DNA from: Citrobacter amalonaticus
GTDB lineage: Bacteria > Pseudomonadota > Gammaproteobacteria > Enterobacterales > Enterobacteriaceae
Direction: 5' to 3'
Assembly: GCF_018323885.1 (NCBI RefSeq)
Contig: NZ_AP024585.1
Location: 3,782,001 to 3,846,000 of the forward strand
DNA length: 64,000 nt
Shown here: piece by piece, positions 37,934-46,809 of the stretch
Position numbering within the stretch: position 1 is the first letter of the stretch
Layout: each line of letters begins with the position of its first letter
Program-made: the position numbers and the translations under genes
The notes under the pieces: generated by a model
The model's input: the letters and a program-made list of their open reading frames with translations, nothing else
The model's database searches: none
What the model was told of the DNA's origin: nothing

Positions 37934-38620
37934 ATGGCGCAACAAGGGGAACAGGCGGCGCTGCCGCTTGCAACAGAAAAGGTCGGACTTAAGGGATATC
38001 TGGCATTTTTTCTGACCATCATTTTCTTTTCCGGCGTATTTTCCGGAACGGAAGGTTGGTGGCGTGTTTTTGATTTTAGCGTGCTGAACGGTTCGTTTGG
38101 CCAGATCGCGAATGGCGCGGCACAAACGACCGTCACCTTCCGGGGCGCGGGCGGTACGGGCGCAAAAGATGGTTTTCTTTTCGCGCTCGAACTTGCGCCG
38201 TCAGTCATTTTGTCACTGGGCATTATTTCTATCACCGACGGTCTTGGCGGATTGCGTGCGGCGCAACAACTGATGACGCCGATCCTGAAGCCGCTGTTGG
38301 GCATTCCGGGCATCTGCTCGCTGGCGCTTATCGCTAACTTACAAAATACCGATGCGGCTGCAGGTATGACGAAAGAACTGGCGCAGGATGGTGAAATCAC
38401 CGAGCGCGATAAAGTCATTTTTGCCGCATACCAGACCAGCGGCAGCGCGATTATTACCAACTATTTTTCCTCAGGCGTTGCCGTCTTCGCGTTTCTGGGA
38501 ACGTCTGTTATCGTCCCGCTGGCCGTGATTCTGGTGTTTAAATTTGTCGGCGCCAACCTGCTACGTATCTGGATCAACTTTGAAGAACGCCGTAACCCAA
38601 CGCAAGGAGCACAAGCATGA
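37934..38620 (+). CDS. yjiH: YjiH-like inner-membrane protein (nucleoside-recognition/Gate domain family)
   Basis: 228 residues with several hydrophobic segments (YLAFFLTIIFFSGVF, VILSLGIISITDGLGG, GVAVFAFLGTSVIVPLAVILVF) and a central block LLGIPGICSLALIANLQNTDAAAGMTKELA seen in YjiH proteins. First gene of yjiH-yjiG-iadA, an order shared with E. coli. Its stop overlaps the yjiG start (ATGA). Gate-domain pairs like YjiH/YjiG resemble split spore-maturation or nucleoside transporters. With IadA next door a role in peptide or amino-acid transport is conceivable but unproven. Confidence 0.85.
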   Translation: MAQQGEQAALPLATEKVGLKGYLAFFLTIIFFSGVFSGTEGWWRVFDFSVLNGSFGQIANGAAQTTVTFRGAGGTGAKDGFLFALELAPSVILSLGIISITDGLGGLRAAQQLMTPILKPLLGIPGICSLALIANLQNTDAAAGMTKELAQDGEITERDKVIFAAYQTSGSAIITNYFSSGVAVFAFLGTSVIVPLAVILVFKFVGANLLRIWINFEERRNPTQGAQA

Positions 38621-39078
38621 CCACTCAGGTACGCAAAAATGTCATGGACATGTTTATCGACGGTGCCCGCCGCGGCTTTACAATTGCCACCACTAACCTG
38701 CTGCCAAACGTGGTGATGGCGTTCGTCATTATTCAGGCGCTGAAAATCACCGGTTTACTTGACTGGGTTGGACACATTTGTCAGCCCGTCATGGCACTTT
38801 GGGGACTTCCTGGTGAAGCCGCCACCGTGCTGTTAGCGTCGCTGATGAGTATGGGCGGCGCGGTAGGCGTTTCCGCCAGTCTGCTCACTGCAGGAGCATT
38901 AAATGGTCACGACGTCACGGTTCTGCTCCCGGCGATATACCTGATGGGTAACCCGGTACAAAACGTGGGTCGCTGCCTCGGTACCGCCGAAGTGAACGCC
39001 AAATATTACCCCCACATCATTGCGGTATGTGCCATCAACGCATTACTGTCGATCTGGGTTATGCAGCTTATTGTTTAA
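38617..39078 (+). CDS. yjiG: YjiG-like inner-membrane protein (Gate domain family)
   Basis: 153 residues with multiple membrane segments (FTIATTNLLPNVVMAFVIIQAL, AATVLLASLMSMGGAVGVSASLL, YPHIIAVCAINALLSIWVMQLIV). The motif LMGNPVQNVGRCLGTAEV is characteristic. The start overlaps the yjiH stop by four bases; iadA begins 13 bp later. Probably forms one membrane complex with YjiH. No biochemical function is known to me. Confidence 0.85.
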   Translation: MTTQVRKNVMDMFIDGARRGFTIATTNLLPNVVMAFVIIQALKITGLLDWVGHICQPVMALWGLPGEAATVLLASLMSMGGAVGVSASLLTAGALNGHDVTVLLPAIYLMGNPVQNVGRCLGTAEVNAKYYPHIIAVCAINALLSIWVMQLIV

Positions 39079-39091
39079 AAAGGGAATTATC

Positions 39092-40258
39092 ATGCCTGAT
39101 TTATCCTTCGCAGAATTTACGTTACTGCAAGGTGCGCACCTTTATACCCCTGAAGATCAGGGGATTTGCGACGTGTTTCTCGCCAACGGCAAGATTATTG
39201 CCGTTGCACGCGATATCTCGCCTCACATTGTGCCGGATTGTAAGGTTATCAATCTCCAGGGACGGATCCTGTGTCCTGGCTTTATCGATCAGCATGTACA
39301 CCTGATTGGTGGCGGTGGTGAAGCGGGCCCCACGACCCGAACACCAGAAGTCAGACTGAGCAGACTGACCGAAGCCGGGGTCACGACCGTCATTGGTTTG
39401 CTCGGCACCGACTCCGTAACCCGTCATCCGGAATCACTGCTGGCGAAAACCCGGGCGCTGAATGAAGAAGGGATCACCGCCTGGATGCTAACCGGCGCTT
39501 ATCATGTCCCTTCACCGACGATCACCGGTTCCGTCGAAAAAGATGTGGCGCTGATCGATCGCGTTATCGGCGTAAAATGCGCCGTCTCTGACCACCGCTC
39601 TGCCGCGCCTGGCGATTATCAACTGGCAAACATGGCAGCAGAATCTCGTGTGGGTGGCCTGCTGGGCGGCAAACCGGGTGTCAGCGTGTTCCATATGGGC
39701 GACAGTAAAAAGGGGCTCAAACCGCTGTACGACATTCTCGAAAATAGCGATGTGCCGATGAGTAAGCTGCTTCCCACCCACGTAAACCGCAATGAGGCGT
39801 TGTTCGAAGAAGCACTGGCCTTTGCGCTCAAGGGCGGCACCATCGACATCACCAGCGGTATCCCCGATCCGGTTGCACCGGCTGAGGGGGTTGCTCGCGC
39901 AGTCAAAGCCGGTGTACCGCTTGCCCGGATAACGGTCAGTTCTGATGGTAATGGTAGTCAGCCGTTGTTTGATGATGCCGGAAAACTCACCGGAATTGGC
40001 GTGGCGGGCTTCGAGAGCTTGCTTGAAACCGTACAATCGCTAATCAACGATTACGGATTTACCCTGACCGACGCACTGCGTCCGCTGACGACCAGTGTGG
40101 CTACCTTTCTTAACCTGTCCACTAAAGGCGAAATCGCCCCCGGTAAGGATGCCGACCTGCTGGTGATGACGCCGGAATTGTGTATTGAGCAGGTTTATGC
40201 TCACGGCAAACGCATGGTGGTTGACGGGAAAGCCTGCGTGAAGGGTACTTTCGAGTAA
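39092..40258 (+). CDS. iadA: Isoaspartyl dipeptidase IadA
   Basis: 388 residues from the ATG at 39092 (AAGGGA upstream); a longer frame from 39020 overlaps yjiG and is not needed. Amidohydrolase fold with metal-binding CPGFIDQHVHLIGGGGEAGP, LLPTHVNRN and SSDGNGSQP, all matching E. coli IadA (390 residues). A zinc enzyme that cleaves beta-aspartyl dipeptides arising from damaged proteins. It follows yjiHG and precedes hypT, as in E. coli. Confidence 0.95.
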   Translation: MPDLSFAEFTLLQGAHLYTPEDQGICDVFLANGKIIAVARDISPHIVPDCKVINLQGRILCPGFIDQHVHLIGGGGEAGPTTRTPEVRLSRLTEAGVTTVIGLLGTDSVTRHPESLLAKTRALNEEGITAWMLTGAYHVPSPTITGSVEKDVALIDRVIGVKCAVSDHRSAAPGDYQLANMAAESRVGGLLGGKPGVSVFHMGDSKKGLKPLYDILENSDVPMSKLLPTHVNRNEALFEEALAFALKGGTIDITSGIPDPVAPAEGVARAVKAGVPLARITVSSDGNGSQPLFDDAGKLTGIGVAGFESLLETVQSLINDYGFTLTDALRPLTTSVATFLNLSTKGEIAPGKDADLLVMTPELCIEQVYAHGKRMVVDGKACVKGTFE

Positions 40259-40328
40259 GCGCAATCGGTTGTCAGCCGTGTGAATGCCCGTAAAATGGCG
40301 CAGACAGACGGCTGACAGGTGATGATAA

Positions 40329-41237
40329 ATGGATGTGAGTGGTGCAGGTTTGTATAACATTGAAACGAAATGGCTTTATGACTTTCTGACGCTGGAAAAG
40401 TGCCGAAACTTCTCCCAGGCCGCGATTATTCGTAATGTCTCGCAACCCGCCTTCAGCCGTCGTATTCGCGCCCTGGAAAACGCGGTCGGGGTTGAATTGT
40501 TCAATCGTCAGGTCTCGCCGCTGCAACTCTCCGAACAGGGCAAAATCTTTCACTCTCAGATACGTCATCTGCTACAACAGCTGGAAAGTAACCTGGCTGA
40601 ACTCCGTGGCGGCAGCGATTTCACACTGCGTAAAATTAAGATTGCCGCTGCGCACTCCCTTTCACTGGGGCTGTTACCCGGTATCGTCAGCCAGATGCCA
40701 ACCCAGTTTACCTGGTCGGTTGAGGCGATCGATGTCGATCAGGCGGTCGATATGTTGCGGGAGGGGCAAAGTGACTTTATCTTCTCTTATTATGACGAAA
40801 ACCTGCTCCAGCCACCGTTTGCCAATATTCACTTGTTTGAGTCACAACTGTTTCCCGTCTGTGCAAGCGATGAAAACGGAAAACCGCGATACACACTCGA
40901 CCAACCCGCGTTCCCGTTGCTCAACTATAGCCAGAACTCCTATATGGGGCGGCTTATCAACCGAACGTTAACCCGCTATACCGAGCTGAGTTTCAGTACA
41001 TTTTTTGTCTCTTCGATGAGTGAATTGCTTAAGCAGGTTGCGCTGGACGGTTGTGGAATCGCCTGGCTCCCGGAGTATGCGATTCGTCAGGAGATTCGTA
41101 ATCGACAGCTCATTGTGCTGAACCAGGACGAGCTGATTATTCCTATTCAGGCTTATGCTTACCGGATGGATACGCGGATGACGCCCCTGGCGGAGCGGTT
41201 CTGGAAAGAACTGCACCATCTGCATACTGTCCCCTGA
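40329..41237 (+). CDS. hypT: LysR-family regulator HypT (YjiE), hypochlorite-responsive
   Basis: 302 residues, highly similar to E. coli HypT throughout. HTH (CRNFSQAAIIRNVSQPAFSRRIRALENAVGVELFNRQVSPLQL) and effector domain (AAHSLSLGLLPGIVSQMP, NYSQNSYMGRLINRTLTRY, MSELLKQVALDGCGIAWLPEYAI). In E. coli it is activated by methionine oxidation under HOCl stress. Cys4 of the E. coli protein is Ser here if the start at 40329 is right. It lies 70 bp after iadA on the same strand; in E. coli the order is the same but orientations should be compared. Confidence 0.92.
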   Translation: MDVSGAGLYNIETKWLYDFLTLEKCRNFSQAAIIRNVSQPAFSRRIRALENAVGVELFNRQVSPLQLSEQGKIFHSQIRHLLQQLESNLAELRGGSDFTLRKIKIAAAHSLSLGLLPGIVSQMPTQFTWSVEAIDVDQAVDMLREGQSDFIFSYYDENLLQPPFANIHLFESQLFPVCASDENGKPRYTLDQPAFPLLNYSQNSYMGRLINRTLTRYTELSFSTFFVSSMSELLKQVALDGCGIAWLPEYAIRQEIRNRQLIVLNQDELIIPIQAYAYRMDTRMTPLAERFWKELHHLHTVP

Positions 41238-41244
41238 GCGCAAT

Positions 41245-41982
41245 TTAAACGCAGGCAACCTGCTGCACAGGCTCATCCATCTGCGTATCTGGCCATGACT
41301 CATACCAGCGAATGGCGGCGTGTACCAGAGACGCGGTTGAGTCAATAAACCGGCACCCAAAATTGCTCTCATGCCCGGCCACAATTAACGGGATCTCAGT
41401 GCAGCCCATAATAATGATCTGCGCGCCATGGGAAATCAGTCGCTCAATTTGTGGAAACAGCAACCTTTGCGCGGTGGCTTTATCTCCGCTCTTCAATGCG
41501 TAAATTGCCTGCATCACCTGCGCCTGCCCCGCCTCTTCCGGCTGAATCAGTGAGAGCCCCTGCGCAGTCATTTTTTTCTGGTATAACCCTGTCGCAAGCG
41601 TGGCGTTTGTTGCCAGCAGGCCGACGCGAGTCACGCCGGGAGGAATCTCACTCAGCGTGGCATCCAGAATGCTGATCATTTCCGCCTTTGCCACTGCCCG
41701 TAAATCATCAAACCAGTAGTGTGCAGTGTTACAGGGTATGACGATACACTCAGCCCCTGCATCTTCCAGCATATGCAGATAACGCTCCAGATAGTGCAAG
41801 GGAGAGGGGCCGCCAGAAAGCAGACAGGCTGTACGATCGGGAATGTCCGGAATTGAGCTAACGATGAGCGGGATATGCTGCTGATCGCAGTTGGCGCTGC
41901 GCAATTCAACAAATTTTTCCAGCATGTCCGCCGTTGCTGCGGGCCCCATGCCGCCCAGAATCCCAATGGTATGTTTCATCAT
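41245..41982 (-). CDS. Aspartate/glutamate racemase family protein
   Basis: About 245 residues from the ATG at 41982; a GTG at 41988 and an ATG at 41979 are alternatives. IGILGGMGPAATADM starts the fold. The two catalytic cysteines are in VIPCNTAHYW and IIMGCTEIPLIV, as in cofactor-independent Asp/Glu racemases (RacD/YgeA type). It would interconvert D- and L-amino acids in the cytoplasm. It converges on hypT and is divergent from the TRAP operon across about 450 bp. Substrate not predictable. Confidence 0.87.
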   Translation of the reverse strand: MMKHTIGILGGMGPAATADMLEKFVELRSANCDQQHIPLIVSSIPDIPDRTACLLSGGPSPLHYLERYLHMLEDAGAECIVIPCNTAHYWFDDLRAVAKAEMISILDATLSEIPPGVTRVGLLATNATLATGLYQKKMTAQGLSLIQPEEAGQAQVMQAIYALKSGDKATAQRLLFPQIERLISHGAQIIIMGCTEIPLIVAGHESNFGCRFIDSTASLVHAAIRWYESWPDTQMDEPVQQVACV

Positions 41983-42307
41983 CTGCACCGTGCTTTCTCT
42001 GTCATTTCAATTGACACTATCACCTTGATGCTTATGTAAAAAATGCCATTTTCTAAGCAGCTATGCGTAAAAGTTATCACCTGACAGACGCGAATCGGTT
42101 TACACAGACTGCTGTCTGCGCTCCCGGGCACCAACGACGTACCGGTTTCTGGAGCCTGCCTCACTAAACAGTGACTAAACAGCGAACACCCCGTTTCGGT
42201 TTTGTAACACGCGCCCGGAAATTAGCGATACCCGCCACAAAATTCACATATCACTCATCTTGATGAAAGGAAGCATATTGCATTTGCACAGTGAGTCGGA
42301 TAGCGTC

Positions 42308-42333
42308 TGTAACGTTACACTAAAACGTTACAG
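42308..42333. promoter_or_regulatory. Probable LacI-family operator upstream of the TRAP operon
   Basis: A perfect 12-bp palindrome TGTAACGTTACA (42308-42319), followed at once by a second imperfect copy TAAAACGTTACA (42321-42332). The same perfect palindrome recurs upstream of the LacI-type gene at 47935-47946. Even-length palindromes with a central CG are typical of LacI-family operators. It lies about 110 bp before the TRAP binding-protein start. Confidence 0.75.
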
Positions 42334-42429
42334 AAAACAGAATCAGTGACTTTTTCGTTAAACCAACTGGCTGCGTCCACCTTGCCAGATGGCGTTATCA
42401 CGACCTCTACACTGTGAGAAAGGATAATC

Positions 42430-43473
42430 ATGATGAAAACAACCCCGTTTCGTTCAGCCAGACGTTTTCTGGCACTCGCTTGCCTCAGTAGCGCCCTGAT
42501 TGCAGGCAGTGTGCTGAGCGCTTCAGCACAGGCAGCAATCAATTTTCGTGTTTACTCGTCTCTGCCAGGAGATGACTCCTCTGCGCACTATATTTGGTTC
42601 AACCGCTTCCAGGAAAACCTTAATAAAAACGAGAAGTTAAAAGGACAGATTAAGCTTAATTACTTTGCCAACGCTATGCTGGGAAAAGAAGCCGATGCAA
42701 CACAGCAGGTCCGTATCGGCGCCATTAACATGATGATTTCAGGGACCTCAATCTGGGCCACGCTGGTGCCGGAAGTCGGTGTGCTGGATCTGGGGTATCT
42801 GTTTAAAGACTATGACCAGGTCGGGAAAGCGCTGGACGGCAAAGCCGGTGAGCAGCTTTCTAAACTGATGATGGATAAAGCAAACGTAATGGTGCTGGGC
42901 TATGGCTATAACCTTGGCGCGCGCAACGTGTACACCAAAAAGGCAATTGAAAAGCCGGAGGATTTAAAGAATCTGAAAATCCGCGTACTGCCGGTGCCTA
43001 ACTTTATCGCCACGCTGAATCACATGGGGGCGGTGGCCATTCCCATGCCGGGCGGGGAAGTCTATTCCAGCCTGCAAATGGGCGTGATCGATGGTGTCGA
43101 ACATGATGCCCCCACCATCTATGCCAGCAAATATTATGAAATCATCAAAAATGGCACGCTGACCCGCCATAGCTATAACCCGCTGATGATTGCCATGAAC
43201 AAGAAGAGCTTCGAGCAGATCCCAGAGTCATTACGTGCCGACGTGCTGGCCGCAGCGAAAGAGGCCACGGAATACGAACGCCAGCAGGCCAGCCAGAAAG
43301 AACTGGAAGCGATTAAAAACCTGGAGGCGAAAGGCGTCACTTTCCTGGAAACCGATCGCGCGTTCTTCGCACAGGCCGTACAGCCTGTCTGGAAAGCCTT
43401 CCTGGATAAATACCCGGATCTGAAACCGATGGTGGACGAGATCAGCGCCGCCGCGCCGAGCGACAAACCATAA
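42430..43473 (+). CDS. TRAP transporter substrate-binding protein (DctP family)
   Basis: 347 residues with a signal peptide (FLALACLSSALIAGSVLSASAQA). Mature protein in the DctP fold: FRVYSSLPGDDSSAHYIWFNRFQE, GAINMMISGTSIW, the conserved Arg in LKNLKIRVLPVPNF, which usually binds a carboxylate, and MPGGEVYSSLQMGVIDGVEHD. It captures an organic acid in the periplasm for the membrane unit encoded next. AGGATAATC precedes the ATG. First gene of the TRAP-SDR-mutarotase operon, with an operator about 110 bp upstream. Confidence 0.93.
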   Translation: MMKTTPFRSARRFLALACLSSALIAGSVLSASAQAAINFRVYSSLPGDDSSAHYIWFNRFQENLNKNEKLKGQIKLNYFANAMLGKEADATQQVRIGAINMMISGTSIWATLVPEVGVLDLGYLFKDYDQVGKALDGKAGEQLSKLMMDKANVMVLGYGYNLGARNVYTKKAIEKPEDLKNLKIRVLPVPNFIATLNHMGAVAIPMPGGEVYSSLQMGVIDGVEHDAPTIYASKYYEIIKNGTLTRHSYNPLMIAMNKKSFEQIPESLRADVLAAAKEATEYERQQASQKELEAIKNLEAKGVTFLETDRAFFAQAVQPVWKAFLDKYPDLKPMVDEISAAAPSDKP

Positions 43474-43546
43474 GCCGAGCATCGTCGGCCTGTGGCGTTT
43501 AGCGGGTCGGCGATGTTGCCCACACAAACCATGAAAGGAGTTCATC

Positions 43547-45421
43547 ATGGCTGATATCCCGATGAAAACAAAGGATGAAAAGTCTTTGTTGACGCTGTTG
43601 GGGCGGCTGAGTCGATTTCTGACCACGTTAACGTCCTGGGCCGGAGCGCTGGTGCTGTTTATCAACGTGCTGGTGGTATTTGCTTCGGTGATCTGGCGCT
43701 ACGCCCTGCATTCACCGATCCACTGGGCGGAAGAAGTGGCGCGAGCGTTGATGATTGCGCTGGTCTTTTTTGGCGTCGCCACCTCAACCGGCCGAGGCGG
43801 ACACATTGGCGTCGATCTGTTCTTACGCTTCCTGCCTGAAAGCGTTCGCCCTTACGTTGTTCATGCCAGCCGCTGGATCCTGTTTCTGGTCTCCGTTGGA
43901 CTGGTCGTTTCCAGTTACGATCTGGTGCAGGCCGCGCGACTGCAAACCACCGAGACGGGCCTGCCGCAGACCATTTACGTGATTCCGGTATTAATCGGTT
44001 CCGTGGTGATGATGGTGGCTGCGCTGGAACATGCGCTGCATGAACGCGCAAAAGTGGTGTTGCTTAGCGGCGCAGGGATCATTGTGCTGGCGGCGCTGGG
44101 TTATCTGAAACTGTCGCTGATGGCCGATCCGGCCAGCGCGGCGGCGGGCCTGATGCTGATTTGCTTCGTGCTTGGCATTCTGGCCGGTGTGCCAATCGCC
44201 TTCACACTCGGCATGTCGGCAATGGTCTTTTTTATCTGCGACCCTTCCCTGCCGTTTGTCTTTTTCTCCCAGCAGGTAGCGGCGGGCGTTGACCACTTTG
44301 TTCTGTTGGCGATTCCGTTCTTCTTGCTCGCCGGTGCGGCAATGGAAATCAACGGCATGTCCACGCGTCTGGTCGAACTGATTGTGCGTGGTATGGGACG
44401 CTTTCGCGGCGGTCTGAACATGACCACCGTACTGTCGATGGCCTTTTTCTCAGGCATCTCCGGTTCCAAACTGGCGGATGTGGCCGCCGTCGGCGGAGTG
44501 TTAATGCCTGCGGTACGTCGCGCGAAGCAGGACAGCGAAGAAGCCGCCGGGGTATTTGCCGCCTCCGCGGTAATGGCGGAAACCATTCCACCCTGCGTGA
44601 ACCTGATCGTGATGGGCTTTGTCGCCAATATTTCCATCGGCGCGTTGTTTATCGCAGGCCTCATCCCTGCAGCTTGCCTGTTGGTGCTGTTAATGGTCGC
44701 CGCCAACCGTTTCGGCGGGAAAATTAACGTCAGCGAAGCCTATCCGGTATTACGCCCGCGGACTCAGCTTTACCTCGGTGCCGCTGTCGGTCTGGTCATG
44801 ATCTTCATGATTGGCCGCGGGGTCATGATGGGGATCGCCACCTCCACGGAAATTTCCGCCTTCGCAGTGATCTACGCCATTGTGGTGGGTCGCCTGGCGT
44901 TTGGTGAGCTGACGCTGAAAGCCACAGTGAAAATGTTCGTTGATATTGCGGCAATGTCCGGCGTCTTGCTGTTCATCGTGGCCTGTGCGACCAGCCTTTC
45001 TTATGCCCTGACCATTCAAATGATCCCACAACAGATCGCTGAACTGCTGGTTGGCATTGGCATGGAGCAAGGGGCCTGGCTGTTCCTGATATTGACCATT
45101 GTTATTCTGATCATCTTTGGCGCGGTTCTCGAAGGTGCGCCTGCGCTGATCATTTTCGCCCCGATTCTGGTGCCAATAGCCATTCAGCTTGGCTTTAACC
45201 CGCTGCACTTTGGCATTGTGATGATCATGGCGATGGGCTTTGGTCTGTTCTCACCGCCGATCGGCCTGGGTCTCTATACCACCTGCGCCATTTGTGGCGT
45301 GGAGATGAAGCACGTCATCAAACCGATGGCGAAATATCTGGCGGTGGTTTTTGTCGGCATCATTATTGTCGCCATGGCGCCACCATTAACCACCTGGCTG
45401 CCCGGACTGGCCGGCTACTGA
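43547..45421 (+). CDS. TRAP transporter fused membrane protein (DctQ-DctM)
   Basis: 624 residues. The first 170 form a DctQ-type small subunit of four membrane segments (VIWRYALHSPIHWAEEVARALMIALVFFGVATSTGRGGHIGVD). The rest, from about residue 200, is a DctM-type large subunit (LGILAGVPIAFTLGMSAMVFF, FSGISGSKLADVAAVGGVLMPA, GFGLFSPPIGLGLYTTCAICGVEM). Fused QM proteins are known, for example SiaQM for sialic acid. It imports its acid substrate with sodium. Starts 73 bp after the binding protein. Confidence 0.93.
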   Translation: MADIPMKTKDEKSLLTLLGRLSRFLTTLTSWAGALVLFINVLVVFASVIWRYALHSPIHWAEEVARALMIALVFFGVATSTGRGGHIGVDLFLRFLPESVRPYVVHASRWILFLVSVGLVVSSYDLVQAARLQTTETGLPQTIYVIPVLIGSVVMMVAALEHALHERAKVVLLSGAGIIVLAALGYLKLSLMADPASAAAGLMLICFVLGILAGVPIAFTLGMSAMVFFICDPSLPFVFFSQQVAAGVDHFVLLAIPFFLLAGAAMEINGMSTRLVELIVRGMGRFRGGLNMTTVLSMAFFSGISGSKLADVAAVGGVLMPAVRRAKQDSEEAAGVFAASAVMAETIPPCVNLIVMGFVANISIGALFIAGLIPAACLLVLLMVAANRFGGKINVSEAYPVLRPRTQLYLGAAVGLVMIFMIGRGVMMGIATSTEISAFAVIYAIVVGRLAFGELTLKATVKMFVDIAAMSGVLLFIVACATSLSYALTIQMIPQQIAELLVGIGMEQGAWLFLILTIVILIIFGAVLEGAPALIIFAPILVPIAIQLGFNPLHFGIVMIMAMGFGLFSPPIGLGLYTTCAICGVEMKHVIKPMAKYLAVVFVGIIIVAMAPPLTTWLPGLAGY

Positions 45422-45538
45422 TAATGAAGTCCTGTATTTGCCACGCTCAGGTGGCAGGGATATCCACGCACAAAAAACGGTAAAACGATGTCACGTCATT
45501 ACCTGATGCCGTTTAAATATGAATAATGGGAGTATGAA

Positions 45539-46303
45539 ATGGGATTATTAACGGGTAAAAAAGCGTTTATTACAGGTGCAGAACAAGGCATTGGTAAAGA
45601 GAGCGCGAAAAAACTGATTGAGGCGGGATGCGATATTTATATTCATTATTTCAGTGGCGAAGAAGGCCCACGGGAATTAATGGCGCTCGCCGAACAGCAA
45701 GGCTGTCGCGCGGCCTGTGGTTTCGCCGATTTAACCGATGAAGAAGACGCAGCCCGCTGTGTGGCACAGGCAGCGGAATTCCTCGGCGGTATCGATATTC
45801 TGATCAATAACGTTGGCGGCATTATTGCCCGCAAATGGCTGGGTGAGATTGAGCCACATTTCTGGCGCACGGTGATCGACGTCAATATGACGACGATGCT
45901 GAATGTCACTCAGCAGGCATTACCGTGGCTGAAGGCCGCGCCAGACGGCGCCAGTATTGTTAACCTGGCCTCCCTGGCCGGGCGCTCTGGCGGCCATGCG
46001 GGTTCTCTGGTCTACTCCACCACCAAAGGCGCGGTGCTGACCTGGACTCGCTCGCTTGCCGCGGAGCTCGGTGAACACGGCATCCGCGTCAATGCCGTTG
46101 CGCCGGGACTGATTCTCGGCACGCGTTTTCATAATCAGCATACCACACAGGCCTCTGCCGACCAGACAATCCAGGCCATTCCTCTGGGACGCGCGGGCAC
46201 CCCGGAAGATGTGGCAAGGGTCATCTGTTTCCTCGCTTCTGAATATGATGGCTTCGTTTCCGGTGCCACCATCGATATTAACGGCGGTATTTACCGGGCA
46301 TAA
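45539..46303 (+). CDS. Short-chain dehydrogenase/reductase (classical SDR)
   Basis: 254 residues. Cofactor loop FITGAEQGIGKESAKKL, NNVGG, catalytic Ser in NLASLAGRSGG and YSTTK with Tyr-Lys, and C-terminal VSGATIDINGGIY: a complete classical SDR. Cytoplasmic NAD(P)-dependent oxidoreductase. Third gene of the TRAP operon, so it probably oxidises or reduces the imported sugar acid. A gluconate 5-dehydrogenase-like role is possible, but the substrate is unknown. Confidence 0.9.
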   Translation: MGLLTGKKAFITGAEQGIGKESAKKLIEAGCDIYIHYFSGEEGPRELMALAEQQGCRAACGFADLTDEEDAARCVAQAAEFLGGIDILINNVGGIIARKWLGEIEPHFWRTVIDVNMTTMLNVTQQALPWLKAAPDGASIVNLASLAGRSGGHAGSLVYSTTKGAVLTWTRSLAAELGEHGIRVNAVAPGLILGTRFHNQHTTQASADQTIQAIPLGRAGTPEDVARVICFLASEYDGFVSGATIDINGGIYRA

Positions 46304-46349
46304 AAATGCGGCGGGCGATAATGCCCGCCAGTTTTAAAAGGTATGACAT

Positions 46350-46769
46350 ATGATCAAGTCAGATATTATTCATCCTGATTTATTACAGGCGCTGGCACAG
46401 TGCGGACACAAGGCGAATATTTTAATCACCGATGCCAATTACTCTTTTCTAACCAATACTTCTGCGCAGGCACGGATTATCTGGCTTAATTTCACTCCAG
46501 GGATGATCGGGAGCGTCGTCATTCTGGAGAAAATCCTTGGCTATATTAATGTGGAAAAAGCCACGTTAATGGCAAGCCCGGCGGATTTTGATAATACGGT
46601 CGAGCGTGAATACCGTGGCATGCTTTCTGAGGCGATCGAGGTTGAACATGTTGAACGTAACGCGTTTTATTCGCTGGCCAAATCGTCTGACACGCTCCTG
46701 GTCATCGCCTCCGGCGAAACCCGCCGCTTCGCCAATATTCTGCTGACCGTAGCCCCAACGCTGGTATGA
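46350..46769 (+). CDS. RbsD/FucU-family mutarotase-like protein
   Basis: 139 residues. IHPDLLQALAQCGHKANILITDANYSF matches the RbsD/FucU family start, with the conserved His of HGxxIxIxDAN-type motifs. These small multimeric proteins interconvert pyranose/furanose or anomeric forms of sugars. It ends the TRAP operon, 46 bp after the SDR, which points to a sugar or sugar acid as the transported compound. Confidence 0.85.
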   Translation: MIKSDIIHPDLLQALAQCGHKANILITDANYSFLTNTSAQARIIWLNFTPGMIGSVVILEKILGYINVEKATLMASPADFDNTVEREYRGMLSEAIEVEHVERNAFYSLAKSSDTLLVIASGETRRFANILLTVAPTLV

Positions 46770-46809
46770 CAGAGCGAGAAGAACGTATCGTTCTTCTCGT
46801 GCCTCGCCG

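Noticed and set aside
44101..44706. 201-codon minus-strand frame in the TRAP membrane gene
   Set aside because: Antisense of a well-conserved DctM domain, with no independent ribosome site or motif.
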